Origin: Sparassis latifolia
Taxonomy: Eukaryota > Basidiomycota > Agaricomycetes > Polyporales > Sparassidaceae
Length of the DNA stretch: 64,000 nt
Assembly (NCBI GenBank): GCA_018466975.1
Contig: CM031560.1
Coordinates: 1,488,001-1,552,000, forward strand
Direction: 5' to 3'
Under the pieces are notes generated by a model that was not told where the DNA came from, ran no database searches, and saw nothing but the letters and a program-made list of their open reading frames with translations. Of the stretch, positions 53,061 through 64,000 are shown in pieces. Both the position numbers and the translations under genes were made by a program. How positions within the stretch are numbered: position 1 is the stretch's first letter; every line of letters starts with the position of its first letter.

Positions 53061-54456
53061 AAGTGCGTGTGTCCTAAACGATGTGCCTGGCTGATAACTT
53101 TCCTAGCATCAGGTGACACACTTGGCCAATGATCTCAGGTTTTGTCTTGGTCACATGACTTCTTCGTCAAGCACTACACCGGTGGTTATGTGTTCACAAG
53201 CCAAACACTTTTGGTATGTGACAATGGTGTAAATCTCATCGTGGCTATGGTAATACTGTGGAGGATTGACTGCACCATCTAGTCATACAGAATGAGAGAT
53301 TTGTTAATCTGAGTGATGAGAAAACATACCTATCTATGCAGGATTCTCCAACCAGTGCTTGGATGCCAGACGAACAGCTCACTGGACAGGATGGGCTGCT
53401 AAGGTGGTGGTGCACTGGTCAGAATTATTCTCCTTGTTCAAAGGGGGGGCAAAGTGCTGCTCCACGAACTTGTAAGTGCGTGACGCCGTCTGAGAGCTGC
53501 TCTGTGAGGAAGGCTGGAATGGATGAGCCATAGATAAGGAAGAAGGGCGATGACATGATAGCTCTAGCTTACCCTCTTTATATGTTTGTAAACCATTGTC
53601 CAAGTGATGGAAGGTGAGTTCAGATGTGACCCAGGGCTCACAGAGTTCTGTGGAAACTAATGTGTCATTGGACATGGGAGTAAAGCAACAGATATTTTGG
53701 GCCTTCTCTATGCTGAGTAGCCATGAACACAACCTGGGCTCTGCAGTAGAAAACTAATTGAGAATGAAAGAAGCTGCGGCACCTAAATACACTGACTATC
53801 TCATAGATATATGCGAGCTTGTTGTCGTTGAAGTTGCAGGTGTGACAGATGAAGTGGCAGCACACATCGCAAGTGTGACATCTCCTGTCACATTCTACCA
53901 CCCAGCAGCATCTTAAAAGGTAACATTTGTCTGAGACAAACAAGTTGCTGTGGACCGAGGACTGCAGTTTCATATGCAAATAACTGTATCTGGCTTGTTG
54001 TCTGTGTGCGTTCCTATGGTCGATATTGGGGTTCACTGCCCTCACTTCTACGCCTCGGCCCTCTCATCAACATCTTTGTCACACTGCCTTTGAGGAGTGT
54101 TTGATTTTGCAGTACACACTGGGAACAGAATTCTTTAGAGGAGTCTGTTGATGTGATCCAGGATCCTTACTGTAATATTATGGGAGCTCGAAGTTGCTGT
54201 CATGAAGCTCTCCTTAACAAGAAGACCCAGCTTACAAGATAGTACAGATATAAATTAATTGAAATCTGCTGAGTTACAGTTGATAATCACATGGCTATCT
54301 GGACACTCAATAGATTGTAGGGAACTATTGTTCATATATGACGGTATCAGGTAATATCATTAAGACAAGGACACAACCAGATATTAAAAATTTAAAATCT
54401 AGCAAAATTATTGTAAAGCAATGACAAGTTATTAAAAGATCACACTTTCTTATCTC
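53061..54456. other. Non-coding; Tc1-like TIR and spacer to Helitron copy 2
   Basis: No supported gene. Contains the right TIR of the Tc1-like element (about 53917-53986), its TA flank, and 468 bp of unique DNA before the Helitron boundary. The unique part should be the original downstream flank of the hydrolase gene. Confidence 0.45.
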
Positions 54457-54640
54457 ATAACTTGCTTGGAGTGGGCGATGCTAATGCACGGCAAGAACGA
54501 TTCCTGATTTTAATATCTATCAGGCCTACACTTTTAATATATGTGTTTAGTCTTTTTTCTTGCACTCATCATTCAAAAGTATTATAGTTGTACATTTTCA
54601 TAATTAAATATACATTTTGCTATATTACAATCTAATACAG

Positions 54641-57600
54641 TCATGCCTTAACATATACTACAACAGAGCTAATCTTCGATCTACACTTTGTCAATGCAGT
54701 TGAATTCATACTCGCTATTTGTCCCTCCAATATGCAAGTCTGCCCAGTTGTAACTCCATCATTAAACCAGACACTTCCAGTTTTTGTAATGATACATGCA
54801 GTAAAGTGGAACCCACCATAATAAACTATACCACAAAGTCTATACTTCTGATCCTGCAATTCTAACTCAGATTCCCAGTTAATCTGCAGACTGTTGGTGA
54901 TGAAACACTGAAAATTTGGCAAGGACTCATATTCCAGATTATAAAGCAATGCACTATTGCAGTTAGGACAAACACGCTCAGAGCATCTGGCAAAAATTGC
55001 ATCCAGATAGTCTGTACTTGATCTATTCTTATAGGACCCAAGTTTAAATGGACTATCTTTCCAAACTGCTCTGCTACAATCCCAAATCACTTGTCCATCT
55101 GTATTACTCTCAAATTCTATATTACAGTGATCACATATAAGTGTGCAAGTCAGAATATCTTCAGAGTGATTCAACATCTCCTGGCATAATGCATAGATAT
55201 CAGTTCCTTCTGTACCTATTACTGGAAATACCTCAGAGTTAACTTGGTGCAAACTGAGTCTGATTCTGTCTCATGCATTCTCCATTGTCAATTTGCCCAG
55301 TTTAACATCATCAAACACTTGTGTAAAAAGCTGCAGGTGAATATTCTGCTGCTGAACATTGGACATCCACCATTCAGGTGAAGTTGTATACACAGCATGT
55401 AAGATTGAAAAGAGACTGTCATAGGCACAACTGTATGTTTCTGCATTCCAAATAAAGCCTTGTGGTGAAGCCAGATTTTCTAATATTATAGCACTTGTAA
55501 CCTTCTGTTTCTTAGACTTAGAGCCCACTGCATCTTCACTATGCTTATGCTTAGCACCACGTGCTGCACCAGGATCATTACTCAGAGTAACAAGGCTTTT
55601 TGTTCCTGCAGCTGCTACATAGCGGGCTAACTCCAGAGCTTGATGTTCTGCTCGAGTTGGTGTCTTAGTTTCTGCAGTGTCTGTAGTAGATCCTTTCTTT
55701 GGTATCTCCAAAAGTTTAAAAGGTGCAATTTCCAGTGGCTTCTCAATTATATATGGTACCTCTTTCTACCATCTAATGGCATGGTGTACTATCTTGGGAA
55801 TATAATCTTGGCCTTTCCATGTACGATGTGCATGTATGACTGCACCACGAGTAGGACCGTCAATAAATGCAGGCAATTTCTTGCTGTACTGCAGCCTAGT
55901 TATTTCATCTAACAGTTCCAAGTCTCAAAATTCTTGTCTTAAGTAGCCAGTTATGCCACCAGTAAGCTTTGCTAGATCAAATCCTTGCACAAGTATTGTA
56001 CCTGCATATGTTGAACCTCGTGATAGACAGGTATATATAGACTGATGTGTCCGACAGTTCTGAAGATCACATACATTATCTGGACGAGTTCTGCCTTGAG
56101 AATTGAAGTCTGTCATTGCAAAGTTTGGAATCACTGCCACTTGATCTCGACTTATGTGCAGGCGTGCACCATTGGGCATTACACAGTCAATCTCTTGTAC
56201 TTGATGTGTAATAGGAACAACATTCAGAGGTAAGTCATCCAATTAAATAGGAGATGGAGGTGCAGTCAACTTTACAAATAGAGTATCAAGGGCCATTTTA
56301 TCTTGAGTAAGTGGTCGTGACTTCCAGCCAACTACAATGCCTTTAGCACCATTGGTGACACCACATTCAGTTGCTTCATTGTTCTTAATCATAACTGGCA
56401 GCCCAATACATAGGGACAATTTACCTGGATGATGGTTGGTACAACAGTGTGGCAAGTTCCAGAGTTTTTCCTGCAAGTGTGGACTGATCTTATTTGATGA
56501 TCACTTAGGATCTACTGTAGCAGACTTTTTCTTTGATTTTCTCTTCTTGTTACTAGTGTCCTCTGACTTCCAGCTGTCTATAGAATAAAATGTCTGGAGT
56601 GTCTGACCAGTCTCTCTGGCAAATTGTGCAGAGCCAAGTTCATTGATTCGATCACGATATGCATTAAAACTTATTCTGATGGACACATTTCTGAATCTTG
56701 TCTGAGAGAGTTTAGGTTTGTCCGGACCCCTTCCAGCTATTCTAGACTGGAGCAACTTAATGTCTGCCTTAGTACAAGACTTGTATCTTAAATTCTCTAG
56801 TGCTGTTCGCAACTTCTTGTCTTCTTCACTTTGTGACCGTTGACGCATGTTCTCTCGCAAAATAACTACAGTAGTGACCTGATGCCATAGTGCCTTGCCA
56901 ATAGAGGCCTCCTGCTGTGAAGGACTATATGTTGTATGAATAACTGGTTCAATCTTATGAGAATATAATGGACAGTTGTCAACTGCAGGTGGTAATTGTG
57001 CAAAGTCTCCAGCAAAAATCATATTAATTCCACCAAATGGTTCTTCATTGGCCATTGCCTTGCACATACGAGCACAGATTTTATAAAGACTCTTGCAATC
57101 AATCATAGAAACTTCATCCACAAAAATACAGTCGACATCCTTTAGTCGTGCATGAACTTGACTAAGTTTTGCAATAGACTCTGAGCCATACTGACTTAAT
57201 CCAAGTACAGAGTGGTAAGTTGAACCCGATATTAATGCTGCAGCTGCACCAGTAGGGGCAATACACATAAATCTATAGCCTTCCTCTTGTGCAGTAAAAA
57301 AATCAATTAATGCTTTAATTACTTGTGGCTTGCCAGTGCCAGCCATACCACCTAAGTACATTTTCAACTGCTCTCCACTAGACTGAACTGCATGATTAGC
57401 AACTATGCGAAATGCACGCTCTTGTTCTTTATTCAGACTGAATTTCTGCACTGTCTGGTTAATCAATTGCTGACTATCATTATTTAATGCCTTGAATGAC
57501 TTGTCAAGATACGACCAGTCAATAATCTTTACTTGGTCAATAGAATTGACTGCTTTAGTAATAGACTGACTAGACTTCTTAGTTGCTGCTTGTGTCTCTC

Positions 57601-60600
57601 GAGCCTGTAGAATTGCATCACGCTTCTCTAGAAGCAATGTTTTCCAAGCATTTCCAGTGCGACCTTGACCAGTTTGTATTGCAATATCAGAATTAACAAA
57701 GCCTGGTTTTTGATTGAGTGGAAGTGCATCCATTGCACCAGAAGTTTGTAGCATGCGCTCTGCTTCTTGCATTTGAGCTGTACGGAATAATGCAGACCGA
57801 TTTGGTTCATCATACTGGTCCAGGTTAAGCATACTTGCTTCATCAACAAAGTCAGCTCGAGCTTCATCACCATAGTACTCGTTGTTAAAGTGATCCAACA
57901 AGTCATTATTTGCATCAAAGGGAAGAATGTTTTGGCCCTTTCCTGCCTTTCTTGCAGCAGAATAATCATCTCATGCATCATTGCATTCATACCTAAGATT
58001 TAAAAACTTTAAAAGCTCATGCTGTCTCTCAGTAAATTCATATTGGTTGAAGGAATCATCCCAAGTTATATCACTGTTTACCTTCAGCTCAAGTCCAGTC
58101 CGCCATGATTTAAATAAAGTAAGCATAGTCATACAATAATCTTCACAGTTTTCTTTGTCTTGTCTAGGCAATGCACCACCTACAAAGTTAGGTACCTGTG
58201 CATATCGCTCTGCTACTAGTCGCACGTAGTGTGTCTCATACTGTGGGTGATCTTTAGAAAATTGATACCACGTGTAAGAGCGCTTGTCTGAATCAGGGTC
58301 TGAGGTTGATCTTTCATGGTCTTCTGGTAATTTACCATCATATTCTTCATCTTCAGAGTCATTTTCTGTTAGTGCAATTTTTGGTAGTGCACACTGATCC
58401 CTTACTTCAAGTTTTTCAAGATAAACATCCAACTCTGCAAGATCTTTGCAGGATGTATATGGCTCCCAAGTTGTATCACCTAAAGTCCATTGTACACAGA
58501 ATTCAACTCTTTGACCAAGCCAGCGATGATTAGTGATAGTGTTTACTTCAAACTTATTTTCTTTGCCTTCACTATATCGTTTAGACATCTTCTTCTTGTC
58601 TGCATGTCGAATCCAGTCATACAAACTAATTGACTCAAGTTCTGGAGGCCGTTGCATATAGTCAACAACTGGTGAGATGCCAATATACTTTCCATTGCTT
58701 TGACCTAGTATGACCTTGTCTGGAACTTGCCATTCATTCCCTTCAGATTCAGATGTCTGCCAGGCTTTTTCAACCTCTTTGACGTAACTGCACCAGTAGC
58801 AGACTTTAAAGTCATGACTTGTATAGTGGTCTGGATGCTGCAGTAAATATAAACATGCCATTGGTCCTCCAATCTCAAACTTTGCTGTAAGAGAGTTTAC
58901 AATCTTTGTCATAATCTTCCGTGCTTTCTGCAGTCGATCTAAGTCACCCTCTACAATATCTGAATTTCGTTCAAATACTGCCTGCACTGCCTGAAATATG
59001 GTATGTGTCTTTAATGGAGACTTTGTAATATAGTCTGTAACATATGCAATGACAGACTTAATTGCAGTACCAGACAGCAAGCTGGTTACATCAGTATTAC
59101 AACGCAGGAGATAAGTTACCACTGGAGTATACCAGTTGATCCAGGCTTCACCCTTTTTCTGATTCAATGCACCAGTCTCAGGATCAACTGTAGTCTCTAA
59201 AAATGTATCTTTAGGAAAGCGTGCTTTGCAGGAACCATTCTTATCTATGCATCCTTTATGGCAAGAATGTCTGTTAGATCGATAAATAAGTTCATTGACT
59301 ACATGTGTGAACTTACTCCACCATGAGAAAGATGCAGTACATAGTGAACATACACCACAATTCTCAGAACAAGATGTTGCTACTTTTTCTGGCAGTGTTT
59401 CTGTAGGTGGAACATGCATAGGGTTTGCAGTAGTCTCTTTTTTTATATGTTCTTGAACATTAGCCATAGTTCCATTCAAAAATTCTCCAACATGAATACT
59501 CTCCAAGTACTCCACCATATGCCTTTAAAAATCTGAGTTTGGATCCAATATTTTATTGCGAATTTCCTGGGGTGTAAGTGCAGACTTTAGCCAGCCAAGC
59601 ATATGCATATGAAGTGTTAGGTGACCCTGTTGCTCTACAGTACCATAATAACTGGAGGTCTTTCCATATAGCCCAGAACGCTTAAGTCCAACACCAAGAA
59701 TATGCTTTAAAAACAGCTTAACCATCATTTTAAAAAAGCGTGCTCCTGCCACTGGATTATTTCCAATCAGACGAATGTGATCATCATAGTTGCGAAACTC
59801 AGGAAAGTATGTCTGCTTAGTGTCTGCAAAATACAGTGCAATTGGATGATTGATGTCTGCAGGTGAAAATGTTATAAACCAGGATGGTGCTCCAAGATAT
59901 GAGGTAAGTGCCCAAATTTCATTCCGCATCCATTTTCTATTTGTCTTAGAGCCATCCACCTTGCCATCCATATATTTCAAGTCATCTAATATTCTAAAGC
60001 ATTCCTTCTCTTCCTCTGTCTCTGGCTTTACATGACCTTTCTCAAGTCTCTGTACCAAGTCTGTCAGTATATCACTATTCAGACTGAACAAACACTCTGC
60101 AATATCAGTAAATCGAGCCTTGTCAGCAAGCAAAAATCCACCAGTAGTACATTGTTTAATTTGTTCATGATTAAATGCAATAAGTGGAAAGACACGATCA
60201 AGCTGAAATCGCTTATCATGATACATCAGAAGTTGCTTCTTACGTTCACGGTCAGATATCTTCTTAAATCCTCGAGTATTGCCAAATCCACCTAAATCAT
60301 ATGGGAATAACCATGGAAACATTCGTGGATATAGTTGTGGATTATTATACAGTGATTCAGCCTGTTCAGAATGTCCAACTGCAAGTACCTTGCCACCTTG
60401 TTTGAAGTGTGCTATCGCTTTTGCACGAACTTTCTGTGGATCATTCTTGAGCAGTTCACTAAGTTCATCACTTGTCAAACTATACACAGTAAATGGACAC
60501 TGTCCTTCTAATGTACCTTGGTCTGGCTCGATATCATTTACTGCACTTGACTCAGCATCTTTATTTGACTCTACATAGTGATAGTCCACAATAACTGGAG

Positions 60601-62896
60601 GTAAATCCTCAGGATATTCCTGCAAATTCTCATATGAAATTTCAAGATCGGTGTAATCCAGATGATTTAACTTCAACCATTCAAGTGCTCCTGCAACCCG
60701 GTTACATCTTACAAGAAAAGGTGTACGCTGAAAATCAGATGGTGTTGGCTTGGCTGGCCCAGTATATATGAATGCAAGAACTTCATCTAAGTCTTCACGT
60801 TTAGGTGGAAGTACTGAATAAACCTTGGGAATTGGCACAGCATGACATATGGCATTTGCTCGCATCTTATGCATACCAGAAGAGGCCACTCGCACAACAC
60901 AGTAATTATGCATAACACGAGATATAAGCATTTGCTCAGTCCACGAAAGGTCTTGCAACTCATCTGGCACTTCACCTAGCCATAGTCCATTAGCAAGTGC
61001 ATTAACTGGAATCACTCATTTCTGTAGTGAGTGTACACATGCAGTGCATACTCCAACACACTTTGAATCAATAACTGGCCCTTTGAGTTCTTCTATAGGA
61101 TCACTCTTCATTTTACGCTCACAACGAGTAATATTGAATGCTTCAAAAAGATTCAAGTCAATATTTGCTTCACTTGCAGGAGTTAAATGTGTTATAGGAG
61201 TAAGCATTGCACAAACTGCACATCCAGCCTCTAGAAGTTTGTCTCTCATTATGTCATCACAAAAGCCTTGTATCGTTTCAGTCAATAACTGCTTAGATGG
61301 AGGTAATGGTGGAAACATATGTTGCTTCTTGTAATTTGTCTCTGCAAGTCTGTGAGCCTTCTGATAGGCAGGATCTGTGGCACGAGATTGTTGTCGCTTC
61401 TGCTCTCTAAGTTGATAATCACTGTTCTGGTCTCTATATTTTTTCTGACGCTCACTACCCTGTTTAGACAATGAAGTTACATTAAAAACACATTTAAAGT
61501 CTGTGCATTGCATGCAAGAATGTTCAAGCAATATAGATTGTAATACTGCAGCTGAAGTATACTTGCGAGGTAAAAGAATTTTATGTTGCTGACACATTTC
61601 CACTAAAAACTTTACAGGTGCTTGATTTACTATAGTTGCAAGCGGCACATTTGCAATTGTATACTGTGATTCATTCTTATAATCTGAGACATCAGAAGTA
61701 TAAGCAAAGAGCTGAAAACGAGCACCAGAAGAACTACGACATCCAGATACAATGTATGGCTGAATTTCTTCAAAGTGCCACACACATGCCTTCCTTGACT
61801 TGGGTTTAACACCACCATCAATCTGTGTAGATGCGACTTTAGATGCTTGCAATATTAGAATGTGTTTGGTCAAATTTACAGTGTTTTGCCTCCTATAACA
61901 AAGACATAATAGTGGTGTCACGTAGTCAGCCTTTGAGCGCTGCAATACAACATAGTCATGTTTGCGAAGACAGTTTTTCATAAGTCTAAGTCTCAATAAT
62001 TGACAGGTAGTCTGTGGTGTGCGATATGCTTGCACACAAAGGCCAAGTAATGCCTTTAGTCTTATAAGTGTTCGACTTATATCACAAAATCTCTTTGATT
62101 TGTGATCAGTGTCATTATTGCCATGCAATCTGTCTCTGATTTCTGTGAGGGATGATGCTAATATCTTGCCATTCCATGGTATGTCTCTTTCTGTGAGGGT
62201 GGATGCTAGTACCCTGCCATTACATGGCATGTCTCTTTTCGTGAGGGTAGACATCAGTACCCTGCCAATAAATAGCACATCTCTTTCTGCGAGGGTGGAT
62301 GCCAGTACCCTGCCATTACATGGCACGTCTCTTTTCGTGAGGGTGGATGCCTGTACTCTGCCGTTAAATGGCACATCTCTTTTCATGAGGGTGGATGCCT
62401 ATACCCTGCCATTACATGGCACATCTCTTTTCGTGAGGGTGGACACCAGTACCCTACCACTATGTGGCACATCTCTTTTTGCGAGGGTGGATGCCTGTAC
62501 CCTACCACTACGTGGCACATCTCTTTTTGTGAGGGTGGATGCCAATACCCTACCACTATGTGGCACATCTCTTTTTGCAATGGTGGATGCCAGTACTGTA
62601 TCATTACGTAGCATGTCACTTTCATTAGTGGACGCCAGTACCCAGGTGGTAGTAGATAGTATAAAACCATCTGCAGAAGTAAGCGCTGATGATGAGTCAT
62701 TACACAATACTACATTACCTGGTGTATTGACCAATGCATGCTGTAAATAGCAAGCTGGATATATGTAGACAGCAATGGCAATTAGCCAAAGAAGAAACAA
62801 CATATCGGAGTATGCTTGGTGCAACAGAGTTGACGATGATGGTTTGGTAGCAAAAAGCTGAGACTGCGGAACAGGCAGAATTTTTGAATTTAGCAC
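54641..62896 (-). pseudogene. Helitron Rep-chromodomain-helicase-USP polyprotein gene, copy 2
   Basis: From ATG 62896 (MLNSKILPVPQSQLF): hydrophobic segment, 16-residue KR repeats (62150-62640), DUF6570-like region, Rep domain with HUH motif in GHLTLHMHMLGW (about 59595-59630), Tyr pair YVTDYITK (about 59035), chromodomain (about 58556-58412), PIF1 helicase with GTGK (about 57340), and Cys box/zinc/His box peptidase ending at 54641. Stops: TAG 62396, TGA 61013, TAA 59519-59521 right after the HUH region, TGA 57968, 56498, 56240, 55922 and 55268. The last four coincide with copy 1; a few may be short introns. Rep and helicase drive rolling-circle transposition. The peptidase could remove ubiquitin or cut the polyprotein; this is unproven. 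Confidence 0.87.
62150..62640 (-). repeat. 48-bp coding minisatellite, copy 2
   Basis: The same array as 11740-12243, in reverse orientation, with a few substitutions. One of these turns a Gln codon (CAG) into TAG at about 62396. Unit number is the same as in copy 1, supporting recent duplication. Confidence 0.9.
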
Positions 62897-63579
62897 TCTG
62901 GGTTAGGTCTAGCTAGGGTCAGACTATAAATTTTGTACTCCTGGTGTTAATGAACTACATCGTGACTAGACTTGGGGTTTCAAAGTGGTTGTAGTGAAAA
63001 CCAACACAACTTGCACAAATAGAGCTCAACAAAAGTGATATAGCAGCCACAATAGGCTGGTGCATCACAATTAGTGAAGTGAGGGAAGCACATAGTAATT
63101 CTAAGATGTAAACCTCAGTATTATTAAAATCTATGCATAAGATAGAGCAGAACACTCTCTTAAACCAAGTAAATCTGAGTAAAACTGGCTGAGATCCCTC
63201 AGTTTTGGATTAGAATGCTCAGCCTAAAGTGTAGAAAAATTGTAAAAATGCCAGTTAAATTTTTGAATGACCCTATAATGCACATAAACATGCTATATAA
63301 AGCGTCTTATTTATTACAAGCAGTGCACATTTGTTTTTCCTGGAAGAAACAAGCAGAAGTGAGAGAAAACAGAGAAAATGGATTATAGCACTGCAGGAAG
63401 TAATGCTGATGTTTTGAACGTAACACCATCGGATGCGGCTCAAAAATCCGGTCAGAATGCCTACCGGGTTTATCAAAATCCGAGTAGAATTGAGTGAGCT
63501 ACAAACCATGCAAGTTTGGCTAGAAGTGTGGGAACCAGTTGCTAGAGACTTGCCTAAATTGGTTAAGGTTTGAGCGGAC

Positions 63580-63637
63580 AACGAAAAAAGTGTCGATGCA
63601 ATCCAAAAAATCGAGCGCATCGACACTTTTTTTCGTT
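63580..63637. repeat. Helitron hairpin, copy 2
   Basis: Perfect counterpart of 10747-10804 (ACGAAAAAAGTGTCGATGC paired with its inverse). One A is missing from the A-run relative to copy 1 and one T is gained in the opposite arm. Confidence 0.8.
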
Positions 63638-64000
63638 CTCAGCGCTGGTGGCTGAAGAATTACTAAATGCAGCAAAATGTTCAAAGTCAGCACTTCTGTT
63701 TCTGGACTAAAGAGGCGTTCACCAGGTATACCCGGGACCACTATAAAGCTTGGCTTCCAGGTTATTAGCTTCATTAGTAGCTGTTGTAGGGCAGCTTTTA
63801 AGCACTACAAGCTCGGACTTTTGGTATAAGTACAGGTTATAACAACAATTGTAACAGGTCTTGCACGTCTGAGCTATTGTAAGGTCTCTACAAACCCATA
63901 CTAGGTGGCATTTCAGACTATTGTAAGGCCTTTACAAACACAAACTTGACATAGCAGAATATTATGAGGCCTTTACAAACTGATACTAGAGGGTGCGCTA

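Larger units (their letters stand above)
41504..53986 (+). mobile_element. Tc1/mariner-like element with nested insertions
   Basis: Terminal inverted repeats of about 70 bp (CAGTCGTTTGCATATGAAAC at 41504; its inverse ending at 53986, CAGTTATTTGCATATGAAAC on the minus strand) with about 10 percent differences. TA dinucleotides flank both ends (41502-41503 and 53987-53988), as expected for Tc1/mariner. Contents: a DDE transposase gene (start at 41607, rest at 49613-50675), an 8-kb Tnp2 element inserted in it, and a second gene on the minus strand (50847-52600). Without the nested element it is about 4.5 kb, long for this superfamily. Confidence 0.8.
54457..64000 (-). mobile_element. Helitron copy 2 (contiguous, runs off the window)
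   Basis: A single uninterrupted minus-strand copy of the Helitron that is split in copy 1. The 3' end is at ATAACTTGC (54457), with a hairpin-forming GCCGTGC-ATTA-GCA just inside. Typical CTRR is not seen; GCAAG precedes the boundary. The 5' region still matches copy 1 at the window edge. It exceeds 9.5 kb. Confidence 0.85.

Noticed and set aside
54457..64000. Assembly artefact duplicating the Helitron
   Set aside because: The copies differ by scattered substitutions, private stops, a 206-bp gap and orientation, so they are real separate copies; only reads could settle finer doubts.

Overview
The window looks like a stretch of a basidiomycete (Agaricomycetes-type) nuclear genome. The evidence is short GT-AG introns of about 45-70 bp, a spliced fungal S28 serine peptidase, a sirtuin, the anaphase-promoting-complex cullin APC2, an alpha/beta hydrolase, and the transposon families that fill the rest. 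A compact host-gene island of higher GC (about 31.8-41.5 kb) sits between two large AT-richer blocks made almost entirely of nested mobile DNA.

Layout. 1-10.4 kb: decayed elements. These are a zinc-knuckle protein remnant, an intron-bearing tRNA-Ile(UAU)-like gene, a TIR element whose arms carry tRNA-like boxes, a copia-like remnant, a long-TIR MITE and tandem repeats. 10.4-14.7 kb: 5' half of a Helitron (copy 1). 14.7-18.6 kb: Tnp2-type transposase half of a two-gene DNA transposon. 18.8-21.2 kb: small TIR elements and anonymous sequence. 21.2-26.2 kb: 3' half of Helitron copy 1, now on the opposite strand. 26.9-31.7 kb: the partner gene of the Tnp2 element, carrying a GAG-only copia LTR element. 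31.8-41.5 kb: host genes. 41.5-54.0 kb: a Tc1/mariner-like element with TA target duplications, containing a Tnp2 element inserted in codon 5 of its transposase, which itself contains a MITE. 54.5-64 kb: Helitron copy 2, contiguous on the minus strand and running off the window.

The main result is structural. Helitron copy 1 and Tnp2 copy 1 were both cut by one inversion (14,724/26,178). Flipping the segment back rejoins the Helitron, rebuilds the divergent Tnp2/partner gene pair, and turns two reverse-complementary 8-mers (CAACCAGG, CCTGGTTG) into a normal target-site duplication around a TIR element. The inversion removed 206 bp that hold the Rep HUH motif.

The most unusual coding feature is the Helitron protein. 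It reads, in order: a hydrophobic N-terminus followed by 16-residue repeats with regular Lys-Arg pairs, a DUF6570-like region, a Helitron Rep domain, a chromodomain, a PIF1 helicase and a USP-like cysteine peptidase with zinc fingers. Both copies share several stop codons, so the duplicated unit was already dead or depended on proteins supplied in trans. The Tc1/mariner-like element is also unusual: it carries a second gene of a family known widely as 'hypothetical protein' in mushrooms.
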